This document shows, piece after piece, positions 35,214 through 46,796 of a stretch of DNA of 64,000 bases. The notes beneath the pieces were generated by a model. It worked only from the letters and a program-made list of their open reading frames with translations. It was not told where the DNA came from and did no database searches. The translations under genes were made by a program, and so were the position numbers. This stretch comes from Rathayibacter sp. SD072 (GTDB taxonomy: Bacteria; Actinomycetota; Actinomycetes; Actinomycetales; Microbacteriaceae). Location: contig NZ_JADILJ010000002.1 in assembly GCF_017355185.1 (NCBI RefSeq), forward strand, positions 1 through 64,000, written 5' to 3'. How positions within the stretch are numbered: the first letter of the stretch is position 1; the number at the start of each line of letters is the position of its first letter.

Positions 35214-35240
35214 CCGGCCGGGGCGGAGAGCCCCGGCCGG
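35214..35240 (-). terminator. Intercistronic hairpin between treY and treZ
   Basis: This is a perfect 11-bp GC stem (CCGGCCGGGGC with GCCCCGGCCGG) around loop GGAGA, starting 4 bp after the treY stop in transcription order. It may be a terminator, a partial attenuator, or an mRNA 3'-end stabiliser that lowers treZ relative to treY. Confidence 0.5.
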
Positions 35241-35244
35241 AGGG

Positions 35245-37560
<2,316 letters not shown>

Positions 37561-37561
37561 G

Positions 37562-39805
37562 TCAGGCTCCTGTCGAAGAGGCGGTCGCGGAGTCGGTCGA
37601 CTCCGCGTGGGGGCTGGTGGTCCCGACGATCGGGATCGCCGAGGTGGCGGCGAGCGAGGCGAGGGAGGCGGCGACGGAGTGGTCGACCTCGGGCTCGGGT
37701 GCGCTGTGCTCCTGGAGGATCACGAGCGACTTCGCCTGGACGGTCAGCATCGCCCCCGCCGGACGCGGCACGGAGTCGGCCTCGGCGCCCGCCGTGTCGA
37801 CGAGCACCGCCCACGCCAGCGCGTACTCGTCGCTCGGGACCCTGAACTCGACGTCGACGTCATCGGCGTTGAAGTAGAGGAGGAAGCTGTCGTCGGTCAC
37901 GGGCTGGCCGCGCTCGTCGCGCTCGCGGATGCCGTTGCCGTTGAGGTAGATGCCCACCGAGCGGTCCAGACCGGAGTCCCAGTCCGACGGGCTCATCTCG
38001 GTGCCGTCCGACTTGAACCAGACGATGTCGGGCAGCGGCTCCTCGGAGCCGCGCAGCACGGGGCGCCCGTCGAAGAAGCGGCCGCGTCGGAAGGTCGGGT
38101 GCTCGGCGCGGAGGCGGATCAGCGCCGCCGTGAACTCCAGCAGCGGGCGGTCGGCGGTCGACCAGTCGATCCAGGTCAGCTCGCTGTCCTGGGCGTAGGT
38201 GTTGTTGTTGCCGTTCTGAGTGCGCCCGAGCTCGTCGCCGTGCAGGATCATCGGGACGCCCTGGGAGATGAGCATGGTCGCCAGGAAGTTGCGCTGCTGC
38301 CGAGCGCGCAGGCCGAGCACGGTCGGGTCGTCGGTGGGGCCCTCGACGCCGTGGTTCCACGAGCGGTTGTGGGACTCGCCGTCGTTGCCGTCCTCCCCGT
38401 TCGCCTCGTTGTGCTTCTCGTTGTACGAGACCAGGTCACGCAGGGTGAAGCCGTCGTGAGCGGTGACGAAGTTGATCGACGCGACCGGGTAGCGGCCCGA
38501 GCGGGCGTAGAGGTCGGCCGAGCCTGTGAGGCGCGAGGCGAACTCGCCCATCGTGGAGGGCTCCCCGCGCCAGAAGTCGCGCACGGTGTCGCGGTACTTT
38601 CCGTTCCACTCCGTCCACTGCGGGGGGAAGTTGCCCACCTGGTACCCGCCGGGGCCGACGTCCCAGGGCTCGGCGATGAGCTTCACCTGCGAGACCACCG
38701 GGTCCTGCTGCACGAGCTCGAAGAAGGTGGAGAGGCGGTCGACATCGTAGAACTCCCGCGCGAGCGCCGAGGCGAGGTCGAAGCGGAACCCGTCGACGCG
38801 CATCTCGGTCACCCAGTAGCGAAGCGAGTCCATGATCAGCTGCAGCGAGTGCGGGTGCCGGACGTTCAGGGTGTTCCCCGTGCCGGTGTAGTCCATGTAG
38901 TAGCGCTTGTCGTCGTCGACGAGGCGGTAGTACGCCTCGTTGTCGATCCCGCGGAAGGACAGCGACGGACCGAGGTGGTTGCCCTCGGCGGTGTGGTTGT
39001 ACACCACGTCGAGGATGACCTCGATGCCGGCCGCGTGCAGCGCGCGCACCATGCTCTTGAACTCCTGGACCTGCTGGCCCTGGTCGCCCGTGGAGGAGTA
39101 GGTGTTCTGCGGCGCGAAGAAGCCGATGGTGTTGTAGCCCCAGTAGTTCGACAGCCCCTTCTCGATCAGCGTCGAGTCGTTGACGAACTGGTGCACGGGC
39201 ATCAGCTCGATCGCCGTGATGCCCAGGTGCTTGAGGTGCGCGATGACCGCGGGGTGCGCGACGCCCGCGTACGTGCCGCGCAGCTCCTCCGGGATGTCGG
39301 GGTGGCTCTTCGTGAGCCCCTTCACGTGCGCCTCGTAGATGACCGTGCGGTCGTACGAGATGCGGGGACGGCGGTCGCCTGCCCAGTCGAAGAACGGGTT
39401 GATGACGACGCCCATCATCATGTGCGGCGCCGAGTCCTCGTCGTTCGTCGAGTCGGGGTCGCCGAAGGTGTACGAGAAGAGCGACTGGTCCCAGTCGATC
39501 TCGCCCGCGACGGCCTTCGCGTAGGGGTCGAGCAGCAGCTTGTTGGGGTTGCAGCGCTGGCCGGCGGCCGGGTCGTACGGACCGTGGATGCGGTAGCCGT
39601 ACTTCTGGCCGGGCTGCACCTGCGGCAGGTAGCAGTGCCAGACGTAGGCGTCCGACTCGAGCACGTCGACTCGCGTCTCGGTGCCGTCGTCGTCGAACAG
39701 GCAGAGCTCGACGCGATCGGCGATCTCGCTGAAGAGAGCGAAGTTCGTGCCGCTTCCGTCGAAAGTGGCGCCCAAGGGGTAGGCGGTTCCGGGCCAGGTC
39801 TCCAC
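37562..39805 (-). CDS. glgX: Glycogen debranching enzyme GlgX (TreX type)
   Basis: This 747-residue GH13 isoamylase-type enzyme removes alpha-1,6 branches, supplying linear maltodextrin to TreY. An N-terminal CBM48 domain ([17 protein letters not shown]) is followed by the catalytic barrel with [15 protein letters not shown], nucleophile [12 protein letters not shown], acid/base [15 protein letters not shown] and [10 protein letters not shown]. The last 50 or so residues are an Ala/Ser/Thr-rich tail not needed for the fold. GTG 39805 has an AGAGGAG site 5 nt upstream; an open frame extends 56 codons further without homology. First of glgX-treY-treZ. Confidence 0.94.
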   Translation of the reverse strand: METWPGTAYPLGATFDGSGTNFALFSEIADRVELCLFDDDGTETRVDVLESDAYVWHCYLPQVQPGQKYGYRIHGPYDPAAGQRCNPNKLLLDPYAKAVAGEIDWDQSLFSYTFGDPDSTNDEDSAPHMMMGVVINPFFDWAGDRRPRISYDRTVIYEAHVKGLTKSHPDIPEELRGTYAGVAHPAVIAHLKHLGITAIELMPVHQFVNDSTLIEKGLSNYWGYNTIGFFAPQNTYSSTGDQGQQVQEFKSMVRALHAAGIEVILDVVYNHTAEGNHLGPSLSFRGIDNEAYYRLVDDDKRYYMDYTGTGNTLNVRHPHSLQLIMDSLRYWVTEMRVDGFRFDLASALAREFYDVDRLSTFFELVQQDPVVSQVKLIAEPWDVGPGGYQVGNFPPQWTEWNGKYRDTVRDFWRGEPSTMGEFASRLTGSADLYARSGRYPVASINFVTAHDGFTLRDLVSYNEKHNEANGEDGNDGESHNRSWNHGVEGPTDDPTVLGLRARQQRNFLATMLISQGVPMILHGDELGRTQNGNNNTYAQDSELTWIDWSTADRPLLEFTAALIRLRAEHPTFRRGRFFDGRPVLRGSEEPLPDIVWFKSDGTEMSPSDWDSGLDRSVGIYLNGNGIRERDERGQPVTDDSFLLYFNADDVDVEFRVPSDEYALAWAVLVDTAGAEADSVPRPAGAMLTVQAKSLVILQEHSAPEPEVDHSVAASLASLAATSAIPIVGTTSPHAESTDSATASSTGA

Positions 39806-40132
39806 GAGACTCCTCTGGGGTGTGGTCTCGGGCGATCCGGATGAGGCCGTCGTTCGGTCCGCGGATGCCCGACGTCGGGGGTGATGGTCCATCACCTTCG
39901 CGACGGACCGACTGCCCACCTTAGCGAGGGCCTCCTCCGACTCAGCCGGGAGGCCCGGGTCGGAGGGGTTCACAGGTCGCCGTCCCGGCTCACGTTCTGC
40001 GCCGCGGAGCGCGGGCTCGACGGTCGGATCGGGAGCAGCGGCGAGGTCACGCTTGGAACAGTACGGGCGGCACCGATCCTGCCGGAGGGGCTGGCGCCGC
40101 GCCCGGATGATCGGCTAGCGAGGCGCTCCGGA

Positions 40133-41941
40133 TCAGTGCGAGCCGATCCTGCGCCGCAGGAGGTCGATGCGGGCCTGCAGCTGCGTCACGCTGGCCTGCG
40201 CGACCGCCGGGCCGCCGCAGAGCCGTCGCAGCTCGGTGTGGACCTGCCCGTGGGTCTCCCCCGTGTTGCGGGCCCACAGCCCCACCAGCGAGTTGAGGAG
40301 GCTCCGCTGCTCCTTGAGCGTGCGGTAGAGCGGGGCCGGGATCTCGCTCTCCTTCGCCTCCGGTGCGGCAGCGGCCGCTCCCGGCCGCGTTCCTGCGCGC
40401 TTCGCCTGGCGCTGCTGGCGGTGCTGCAGGAGCTCGCGCACCTGATCCGGCTCGAGGAGCCCCGGCAGGCCGATGAAGTCGAGCTCCTCCTCGCTCTCGA
40501 CCTCGACCTCCATGCCGAACTCGGCGCCCTCGTAGACGACGCGGTCGAAGGTCGCGGCGGAACCGAGCGACTCGAAGCGCCCCTCCTCGAGGAGCTCGGA
40601 GGACGCCTTCTCCTGCCGCTCGGCGTCGGCCATCAGGTCGGCCTCGGGGTACTCCTCGTCGTCCGAGCTCTTGCGGTCCAGCGCGTGGTCGCGCTGCTGC
40701 TCCATCGAGCTCGCCAGCGCCAGCAGGCCCGGCACGTTGGGGAGGAAGATCGACGCGGTCTCGCCGCGGCGGCGGGCGCGCACGAACCGGCCGATCGCCT
40801 GGGCGAAGAACAGCGGAGTCGAGGCCGACGTCGCGTACACGCCGACCGCGAGTCGCGGCACGTCGACGCCCTCCGACACCATGCGCACGGCGACCATCCA
40901 CCGGCTCGTGCCCTTCGAGAACTCCTCGATCCGGTCGCTCGCCTCCTTCTCGTCCGACAGGACGACGGTCACGGGCTCGCCGCTGATCTCGCGGAGCATC
41001 GCGGCGTAGGCGCGGGCCGCGTAGTGATCGGTCGCGATGACCAGTCCGCCGGCGTCGGGGATCGCCCGGCGCACCTCGCTCAGCCGCGTATTGGCGGCCC
41101 GCAGCACCGAGGGGATCCAGTCGCCCTTGGGGTCCAGCGCCGTCCGCCAGGCCTGCGAGGTGATGTCCTTCGTGTTGCCCTCGCCCAGCCGCGCCTCCAT
41201 CTCGTCGCCCGCCTTCGACTTCCAGCGCATCTGCCCGGCGTAGACCATGAACAGGACGGGACGGACGACTCCGTCGGCGAGCGCGCGGCCGTAGCCGTAG
41301 GCGTAGTCCGTCAGGGAGGTGCGGATGCCCTCCTCGTCGGGGAGGTAGCTGACGAAGGGGATCGGCGCGGTGTCGGAGCGGAACGGCGTGCCCGTCAGGG
41401 AGAGCCGGCGCACCGCGGGCTCGAAGGCCTCGCGGATCGCGTCGCCCCAGCTGAGCGCGTCTCCGCCGTGGTGGACCTCGTCGAGGATCACGAGGGAGCG
41501 ACCCGAGAGCGTGAGTTCGCGATGCAGCTCGGGGCGGACCGCGATCTGGGCGTACGTCACGGCGACGCCGTGGTAGTGCCGGGCGTGGCGCCCCATCCTG
41601 TTCGTGAAGGTGGGGTCGAGCCGGATGCCGACCCGGTGCGCGGCCTCGGCCCACTGGCGCTTGAGGTGCTCGGTCGGCGCGACGACCGTGATGCGGTCGA
41701 CCGTGCGGTTGTGCAGGAGTTCGGCCGCGAGGCGGAGCGCGAAGGTCGTCTTGCCGGCGCCCGGCGTCGCCGCGGCGAGGAAATCGCGCGGCTCGGTCTG
41801 GAAGTAGGCCTCGAGGGCCTCCGCCTGCCACGCGCGGAGCTTGTTCGCCGTGCCCCACGGAGCGCGTCCGGGGAACGACGGGGACAGGTGCTCCGCAGCG
41901 GAGGTGCCGACCTGATGACCGAAGCTCGAGGGACTGTTCAC
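40133..41941 (-). CDS. SF2 DEAD/DEAH-type helicase (RadD/XPB-like)
   Basis: This 602-residue protein has helicase motifs: Walker A ATPGAGKTTFAL (about 55), DEAH-like VILDEVHHGG (about 155), motif III SLTGTPFR, and motif VI QAIGRFVRARR. It resembles the UvrB/XPB-like or RadD group that acts in DNA repair. The region after the second lobe (about 410-600) is charged and partly coiled coil (LLQHRQQRQAKRAG) with no known domain. TAGCGT lies 8 nt before the GTG, so the mRNA may be leaderless. The DNA substrate is unknown. Confidence 0.82.
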   Translation of the reverse strand: MNSPSSFGHQVGTSAAEHLSPSFPGRAPWGTANKLRAWQAEALEAYFQTEPRDFLAAATPGAGKTTFALRLAAELLHNRTVDRITVVAPTEHLKRQWAEAAHRVGIRLDPTFTNRMGRHARHYHGVAVTYAQIAVRPELHRELTLSGRSLVILDEVHHGGDALSWGDAIREAFEPAVRRLSLTGTPFRSDTAPIPFVSYLPDEEGIRTSLTDYAYGYGRALADGVVRPVLFMVYAGQMRWKSKAGDEMEARLGEGNTKDITSQAWRTALDPKGDWIPSVLRAANTRLSEVRRAIPDAGGLVIATDHYAARAYAAMLREISGEPVTVVLSDEKEASDRIEEFSKGTSRWMVAVRMVSEGVDVPRLAVGVYATSASTPLFFAQAIGRFVRARRRGETASIFLPNVPGLLALASSMEQQRDHALDRKSSDDEEYPEADLMADAERQEKASSELLEEGRFESLGSAATFDRVVYEGAEFGMEVEVESEEELDFIGLPGLLEPDQVRELLQHRQQRQAKRAGTRPGAAAAAPEAKESEIPAPLYRTLKEQRSLLNSLVGLWARNTGETHGQVHTELRRLCGGPAVAQASVTQLQARIDLLRRRIGSH

Positions 41942-41949
41942 GTGCGCCA

Positions 41950-41955
41950 ACGCTA
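41950..41955 (-). promoter_or_regulatory. Candidate leaderless promoter (-10) of the RadD-like helicase
   Basis: TAGCGT on the minus strand ends 8 nt before the GTG start. No Shine-Dalgarno lies between. Confidence 0.4.
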
Positions 41956-42079
41956 GCCGACGGCACCGACACCGGCTCCCCGACCGCGCGATCGAGCGCA
42001 GCACGGCGCAGTCGGCGGGCGTGTCGTGATCGTCCGCACGACGGATCCCGCCGCAGTGGCGCCGGAGCAGAATGGAGGG

Positions 42080-42985
42080 ATGGTCGAGCAGCGTCATCCG
42101 TGGTCCCGCTACGTCGCCCTCGGCGACTCCTTCACCGAGGGGATCGGCGATCCCGAACCCGCGAGCCCCGGCGGGCACCGCGGCTGGGCCGACCGGGTGG
42201 CCGAGGTCCTCGGCAGCCAGGTCGACGACTTCGCCTACGCCAACCTCGCCGTCCGGGGGAAGCTGCTGCAGCAGATCCTCGACGAGCAGATCGAGCCGGC
42301 GCTGGAGTTGCGCCCCGACCTGATCACCATCTCCGCAGGCGGCAACGACGTCATCCGCCCGGGGACCGACCCTGACGACATCGCGTCGCGCTTCGAGTCG
42401 GGGCTCGCCCGCCTGCGCTCGGACGACGCCACCGTGGTGCTCTTCACGGGCGTCGACGTCGGCTTCTCCCCCGTCTTCGGGCGGATCCGCGGCAAAGTGG
42501 CGATCTACAACGAGAACCTGCGCGCTCTCGCGAAGCGCTACGACTGCATCGTCGCCGACCAGTGGTCGCTCCAGGAGATCCAGGACGTGCGGATGTGGGC
42601 GCCCGACCGCCTGCACCTCAATCCGCACGGTCACCACGAGGTCGCGCGGATGGTCCTCGACGCGCTCGCCGTCGAGAACTCCCTGAGGCCCCTCGCGCCC
42701 GAGCCGCTGCCGACGCCCACCTGGCGCGCCGCACGGACGGAGGACGTCAAGTGGGCGAGGGAGTACCTCGTCCCGTGGGTGCTGCGCCGGGTGCGGCACC
42801 AGTCCTCGGGAGACTTCATCACGGCCAAGCGGCCGTCGGCCGAGCCCTACCGCGCCGGTGCCGACCGGGCGCAGCCGGCTCCCTCGGCCCCGGGCACCGC
42901 CGCCCCCGGCAACGCGACGCCCGAGCAGGTCGCCGCCGACATCGCGACCGCCGGTGTCCGCATCGTCGTCGACGGAGTCGACTAG
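42080..42985 (+). CDS. SGNH/GDSL-type hydrolase
   Basis: This 301-residue hydrolase has SGNH blocks: block I VALGDSFTEGIGD (nucleophile Ser), block II Gly in NLAVRGKLL, block III SAGGND, and block V DRLHLNPHGH (Asp/His). About 70 residues after the catalytic domain form an Ala/Pro-rich tail (PSAPGTAAPGNATPEQ). There is no signal peptide. Substrates of such esterases or lipases cannot be predicted. ATG 42080 has GGAGGG directly upstream. It converges with the carboxypeptidase, overlapping 4 bp at a CTAG palindrome. Confidence 0.88.
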   Translation: MVEQRHPWSRYVALGDSFTEGIGDPEPASPGGHRGWADRVAEVLGSQVDDFAYANLAVRGKLLQQILDEQIEPALELRPDLITISAGGNDVIRPGTDPDDIASRFESGLARLRSDDATVVLFTGVDVGFSPVFGRIRGKVAIYNENLRALAKRYDCIVADQWSLQEIQDVRMWAPDRLHLNPHGHHEVARMVLDALAVENSLRPLAPEPLPTPTWRAARTEDVKWAREYLVPWVLRRVRHQSSGDFITAKRPSAEPYRAGADRAQPAPSAPGTAAPGNATPEQVAADIATAGVRIVVDGVD

Positions 42986-44304
42986 CCGAGCAGCTCGGCC
43001 GGGTGCGTCAGGCGCCAGCCGAATCCGGGGTCCTCGATCGCGCCGTCGGCCACGAGGGGCAGCTCGTACGGCGTGCCGTCGACCTCGACGGTGACGGTCC
43101 CCACGCTCGATCCGTCCTCGACGGTGTCGAGCGGATCGAGGGCGACGGTCGTGCTCGTCGTCGCGGCGCCCCAGGTCAGGACGGACCGCGCCTCGGCGGT
43201 CTCGGCGACGGCGGAGTCGCCCCAGAGGCTCGTGTACGAGCCGAAGTCCTGCCCCTCCGTCGTCAGCGGCACCGTGCGGAAACCCGCCTCGACGCTCGGG
43301 AGCAGCGTCAGGACGTCGGCGGCGAGCTGAGGATGGGTGCGCGCACCCACGACCACCCCGACGAGGGTGACCGGCTGACCCTCGACCGTCGTGTCGACCG
43401 AGAACAGCAGGCAGGACCCCGCCTCGTCCGTCGTCCCGGTCTTGATCCCGTCCACTCCCCCGCGGCCGAGCAGGGTGTTCGTGTTCTCGATCGTGCCCAC
43501 TCCCGGGATGTCCGCGGTGGGCAGGGCGACGATCGGCGCCAGCACCGGATCGGCGACCAGCAGCTCGCCCAGCCGCACCATGTCGGCGGTCGTGCTCACC
43601 GTGTCCGGGGAGAGCCCGCTCGTGTCGGTGACAACGGTGCGGGTGAGGCCCTGCCCGTCGAGCCAGGTGCGCGCGGCGGCGAGGTACGCCTCCTCCGATC
43701 CGAACGCCCAGATCGCCAGCGACTTCGAGTAGTTGTTGGCGGAGGGGAGCATCAGCACCGTCAGAGCCTCGCGCTGCGTCAGCTCGAGGCCCGCCGACAC
43801 CGGTGCGACCGAGCCGTTCTCGGCCAGGGACTCGGCGTAGTAGCCGACGTCCGCGTCGGTGAAGGTGATCGTCTCCCCGTCGGTCCCCTCGGCGATCGGC
43901 TTCGCCGCGAGGATCACGAGCGCCGTGACGACCTTGGCGATGCTGCCCGTCGGCACGGGTTCGGTGGAGCCGTAGCGCGCGAGGACGCCGTCCTCCTCCG
44001 CACCGTCGAAGCCGAGCGCGGTGATCGCTCCCGAGCCGTACGACGGCCAGGCGAGGGCGGGAGCATCGAGCACCGCCGGGGACGTCCGGGCCACCAGTGC
44101 GGTGGCCTCGGGCAGATCGGCGCTCGCCGCCGTGGCCGCGTAGGCCCCGCCACCGCCGACGAGGACCGCTGCGAGCACGGCGCCCACGATCGCGCCCGGG
44201 CGCATCCGGCGGCGAGGCGCGGGGGCGGGAGGCGCCGGGTTCTCCGCCTCCACTGCTCCGAAGACGTCGAGCGGCGAGTTGTCGGGTCGCGTCGGGGAGC
44301 TCAC
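42982..44304 (-). CDS. D-alanyl-D-alanine carboxypeptidase (peptidase S11)
   Basis: This 440-residue penicillin-binding protein would trim pentapeptide stems in peptidoglycan. A cytoplasmic Pro-rich N-terminus is followed by one membrane helix (about 37-60). The S11 motifs are then visible: SxxK in GSIAKVV, SxN in PSANNYSK, and KTGT in GIKTGTTDEAG. The C-terminal beta domain ends with GFGWRLTHPAELLG. GTG 44304 has TACGAT 6 nt upstream and no Shine-Dalgarno. It is a type II membrane protein rather than one with a cleaved signal. Confidence 0.9.
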   Translation of the reverse strand: MSSPTRPDNSPLDVFGAVEAENPAPPAPAPRRRMRPGAIVGAVLAAVLVGGGGAYAATAASADLPEATALVARTSPAVLDAPALAWPSYGSGAITALGFDGAEEDGVLARYGSTEPVPTGSIAKVVTALVILAAKPIAEGTDGETITFTDADVGYYAESLAENGSVAPVSAGLELTQREALTVLMLPSANNYSKSLAIWAFGSEEAYLAAARTWLDGQGLTRTVVTDTSGLSPDTVSTTADMVRLGELLVADPVLAPIVALPTADIPGVGTIENTNTLLGRGGVDGIKTGTTDEAGSCLLFSVDTTVEGQPVTLVGVVVGARTHPQLAADVLTLLPSVEAGFRTVPLTTEGQDFGSYTSLWGDSAVAETAEARSVLTWGAATTSTTVALDPLDTVEDGSSVGTVTVEVDGTPYELPLVADGAIEDPGFGWRLTHPAELLG

Positions 44305-44310
44305 CCCGTC

Positions 44311-44316
44311 ATCGTA
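44311..44316 (-). promoter_or_regulatory. Candidate leaderless promoter (-10) of the D,D-carboxypeptidase
   Basis: TACGAT on the minus strand ends 6 nt before the GTG start. Confidence 0.45.
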
Positions 44317-44363
44317 GGCGGGGCGCGCCGCGCTGCCGGGGACCCCGCCGGGGCGGTCGCGAC

Positions 44364-45179
44364 TCAGCGTCCGCCCGGTCGCGTCAGCGCCCAGAGCGCC
44401 ACCGCGCCCGCGGAGGCCACGTTGAGCGAGTCGACCCCGTGCAGCATCGGGATCGTGACGACGGTGTCCGCCGCGTCGAGCGCCGCGCGGCTCAGCCCGT
44501 CGCCCTCGGCTCCGAGCACGACGGCCACCCGCTCGGGCCGCCCGGCCGCGTACACGTCCAACGGCACCGCGTCGGGGGCGAGCGCGAGCGCCGCGATCGA
44601 GAACCCCGCCGCCAGCAGCTCCTCGCGCGCCGGTCCCCACTCGGGCGTCCTGGTCCACGGCACCTGCAGCACGGTCCCCATGCTGACCCGGACGCTCCGG
44701 CGGTAGAGCGGATCGGCGCAGCGCGGCGTCACGAGGACCGCGTCGGCCCCCATCCCCGCGGCGGCGCGGAACACGGCGCCGACGTTCGTGTGGTCGACGA
44801 GGTCCTCCAGGATCACCACGAGCCGCGCGTCCGCGAGCAGCTCGGTCACGGAGGGGAGCACCGGCCGGTGCATCGAGGCCAGCGCCCCGCGGTGCAGGTG
44901 GAAGCCCGTGAGCTCCTCGATCATCGCGTCCGGTGCGACGAAGACGGGGACCTCGGGGAAGCGCTCGAGCACCTCCGCGGCGTCCGGCAGCCGCTTCTCC
45001 TGGACCAGGACCGACCGCGGACGGTGCCCTGCGTCGAGCGAGCGTCCGATCACCTTCGACGACTCCGCGATGTAGAGGCCGCCCTCCGGCTCCAGCACCC
45101 GCCGCAGGGCGACATCGGTCAGCCGGTGGTAGTCGGCGAGGAGGGGGTGGTCGAGGTCCGCGATGTGCACGATCGGCAT
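44364..45179 (-). CDS. SpoU/TrmH-family RNA 2'-O-methyltransferase
   Basis: This 271-residue SPOUT methyltransferase has an N-terminal substrate-binding part (about 1-110) and a C-terminal knotted domain. The three SpoU motifs are seen: VVILEDLVDHTNVGAVFRAA, RVAVVLGAEGDGLS and the late IPMLHGVDSLNVASAGAVAL. The target base (rRNA or tRNA ribose) cannot be told from sequence. The start has TAGGGT 6 nt upstream, suggesting a leaderless message. It is divergent from the sirtuin gene. Confidence 0.9.
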   Translation of the reverse strand: MPIVHIADLDHPLLADYHRLTDVALRRVLEPEGGLYIAESSKVIGRSLDAGHRPRSVLVQEKRLPDAAEVLERFPEVPVFVAPDAMIEELTGFHLHRGALASMHRPVLPSVTELLADARLVVILEDLVDHTNVGAVFRAAAGMGADAVLVTPRCADPLYRRSVRVSMGTVLQVPWTRTPEWGPAREELLAAGFSIAALALAPDAVPLDVYAAGRPERVAVVLGAEGDGLSRAALDAADTVVTIPMLHGVDSLNVASAGAVALWALTRPGGR

Positions 45180-45185
45180 CCCGGC

Positions 45186-45191
45186 ACCCTA
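45186..45191 (-). promoter_or_regulatory. Candidate leaderless promoter (-10) of the SpoU methyltransferase
   Basis: TAGGGT on the minus strand ends 6 nt before the ATG. Confidence 0.45.
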
Positions 45192-45207
45192 GGGCACCGG
45201 GGCGCTC

Positions 45208-45213
45208 TAGACT
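45208..45213 (+). promoter_or_regulatory. Candidate -10 element of the sirtuin gene
   Basis: TAGACT fits TANNNT. Transcription would start near 45220, exactly where an 8-bp GC hairpin begins. Confidence 0.35.
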
Positions 45214-45219
45214 TCGAGA

Positions 45220-45245
45220 CGGGCCCCTCGCACTCGCGGGGCCCG
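45220..45245 (+). promoter_or_regulatory. Hairpin in the sirtuin 5' leader
   Basis: CGGGCCCC pairs with GGGGCCCG around a 10-nt loop. No gene upstream reads in this direction, so it is not a terminator. It could protect the 5' end of the mRNA. The ribosome site GGGAGG follows at 45251. Confidence 0.4.
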
Positions 45246-45261
45246 CTGACGGGAGGCGCGG

Positions 45262-46116
45262 ATGGAGTCGAGTCCGACACCGGACGCCGACGGCACGCGT
45301 GCCGAGGCGATCGAGCAGGCCGTCGAACTCCTCAGCGGACGCCGCATCGCCGCCGTCACGGGGGCGGGCGTCAGCACCGACTCCGGCATCCCGGACTACC
45401 GCGGGGCGGGAGCGCCCGTGCGCACTCCGATGACCTACTCGCAGTTCGTCGCCGACCCGGAGTACCGCAAGCGCTACTGGGCGGGCAGCCAGATCGGCTG
45501 GCGGCGCTTCACGAGCACCCTGCCCAACGACGGGCACCGCGCGCTGGCGCGCCTGGAGGAGAACGGCGTGCTCACCGGGGTCGTCACGCAGAACGTCGAC
45601 GGTCTGCACGTGCGCGCCGGGTCGCGTCGCGTGGTCGATCTCCACGGCTCCGCCGACCGGGTGCGCTGCATGACCTGCGGGCAGTACTTCGCCCGAGACG
45701 CCGTGGCCGACCGCATCGCCGAGGCGAACCCCTGGCTCGACGACCCCGGAGTGTCCTCCCTCAACCCCGACGGCGACGCCGAGGTCCACGACGTCTCGGC
45801 CATGACCGTGCCCGCGTGCACCGTCTGCGGCGGGATCCTCAAGCCGGACATCGTCTTCTTCGGCGAGTTCATCCCGACGGAGCGTTTCCAGGAGGCGCGC
45901 GCCATCGTCGCCGGCGCCGACGCCCTCCTGGTGGCCGGCTCGTCCCTGGTCGTCAACTCCGGCATCCGCTTCCTCGAGATCGCCCGTCGCGGCAAGATGC
46001 CGATCGTCATCGTCAACCGCGGCACCACCAAGGGCGACTCCCGCGCCGCGATCAAGATCGACGGCGGCACGAGCGAGGTCCTCCGCGCCCTCGCCGACCG
46101 CCTGCCCGCCCGCTGA
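45262..46116 (+). CDS. Sir2-family NAD-dependent protein deacylase (class II, SIRT4-like)
   Basis: This 284-residue sirtuin has the NAD pocket AAVTGAGVSTDSGIPDYRG (about 35), the catalytic core TQNVDGLH and LHGSADRVRC, and the zinc cysteines CMTCG and CTVCG. The DYRG..YW..GWRRF pattern is like class II sirtuins. It would remove acetyl or longer acyl groups from lysines using NAD. A good GGGAGG site precedes the ATG. The phosphatase gene follows after 38 bp on the same strand. Confidence 0.92.
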   Translation: MESSPTPDADGTRAEAIEQAVELLSGRRIAAVTGAGVSTDSGIPDYRGAGAPVRTPMTYSQFVADPEYRKRYWAGSQIGWRRFTSTLPNDGHRALARLEENGVLTGVVTQNVDGLHVRAGSRRVVDLHGSADRVRCMTCGQYFARDAVADRIAEANPWLDDPGVSSLNPDGDAEVHDVSAMTVPACTVCGGILKPDIVFFGEFIPTERFQEARAIVAGADALLVAGSSLVVNSGIRFLEIARRGKMPIVIVNRGTTKGDSRAAIKIDGGTSEVLRALADRLPAR

Positions 46117-46154
46117 CGAGGGCGTCGCCCTCCCCGCTCCTCGAGAGGCTCCCC

Positions 46155-46784
46155 GTGACCCAGCTCACCCTCGTCCGCCACGGTCAGACCGACTGGAACG
46201 CCGCCCGCCGCATCCAGGGCGCCAGCGACATCCCCTTGAACGACATCGGCCGGTCCCAGGCCCGCGCCGCCGCGCGGATCCTGGGCGAGCGCTCCTGGGA
46301 CGCGGTCGTCTCGAGCCCGCTGCAGCGCGCCCACGAGACCGGCGCGATCATCGCCCGCGGACTCGGACTGCCCGAGCCGGTCGTGGTGCCCGGCCTCGCC
46401 GAGCGCGCCTACGGCGAGGCGGAGGGGATGACCGGCGACGACCTCCGGGCGCTCTTCCCGGGCGGCATCGAGGGAGCGCGGATCCCCGGCTGCGAGACGC
46501 GGTCCGAGGTGGTCGCCCGGGCCACGGAGGCTCTGCTCGAGGTCGCCGAGCGCTTCCCCGACCAGCGGGTGATCGTCGCGACGCACGGAGCCGTGATCGG
46601 CAGCCTCCTCCGCTCGCTCAGCGAGGACGCTCTGCCACCCCAGGGCATCACCGTCGGCAACGGCTCGCGGCACGACTTCGCGATCGTCGACGGCGCGCTG
46701 CGGATCGTCGCGTTCGACGATTCCGGCGACGTGGTCGTGGTGGACGCCGATCTCGAGGACGTCCTCAGCCCGACCGCGGGCTGA
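46155..46784 (+). CDS. Histidine phosphatase-family protein (phosphoglycerate mutase-like)
   Basis: This 209-residue protein has the RHG signature LTLVRHGQTDWN at its N-terminus. The second arginine lies in SSPLQRAHETG, the acid in GLAERAYGEAEG, and the second catalytic His in VIVATHGAVIGSL. It is a broad phosphatase or mutase of the cofactor-dependent type; the substrate is unknown. GTG 46155 has a GAGAGG site. It probably shares a transcript with the sirtuin gene. Confidence 0.9.
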   Translation: MTQLTLVRHGQTDWNAARRIQGASDIPLNDIGRSQARAAARILGERSWDAVVSSPLQRAHETGAIIARGLGLPEPVVVPGLAERAYGEAEGMTGDDLRALFPGGIEGARIPGCETRSEVVARATEALLEVAERFPDQRVIVATHGAVIGSLLRSLSEDALPPQGITVGNGSRHDFAIVDGALRIVAFDDSGDVVVVDADLEDVLSPTAG

Positions 46785-46796
46785 GGACCCCGGCTC

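Noticed and set aside
37607-39844. 745-codon plus-strand open frame opposite glgX
   Set aside because: Antisense shadow of a well-supported debranching enzyme; no family motifs or ribosome binding site.
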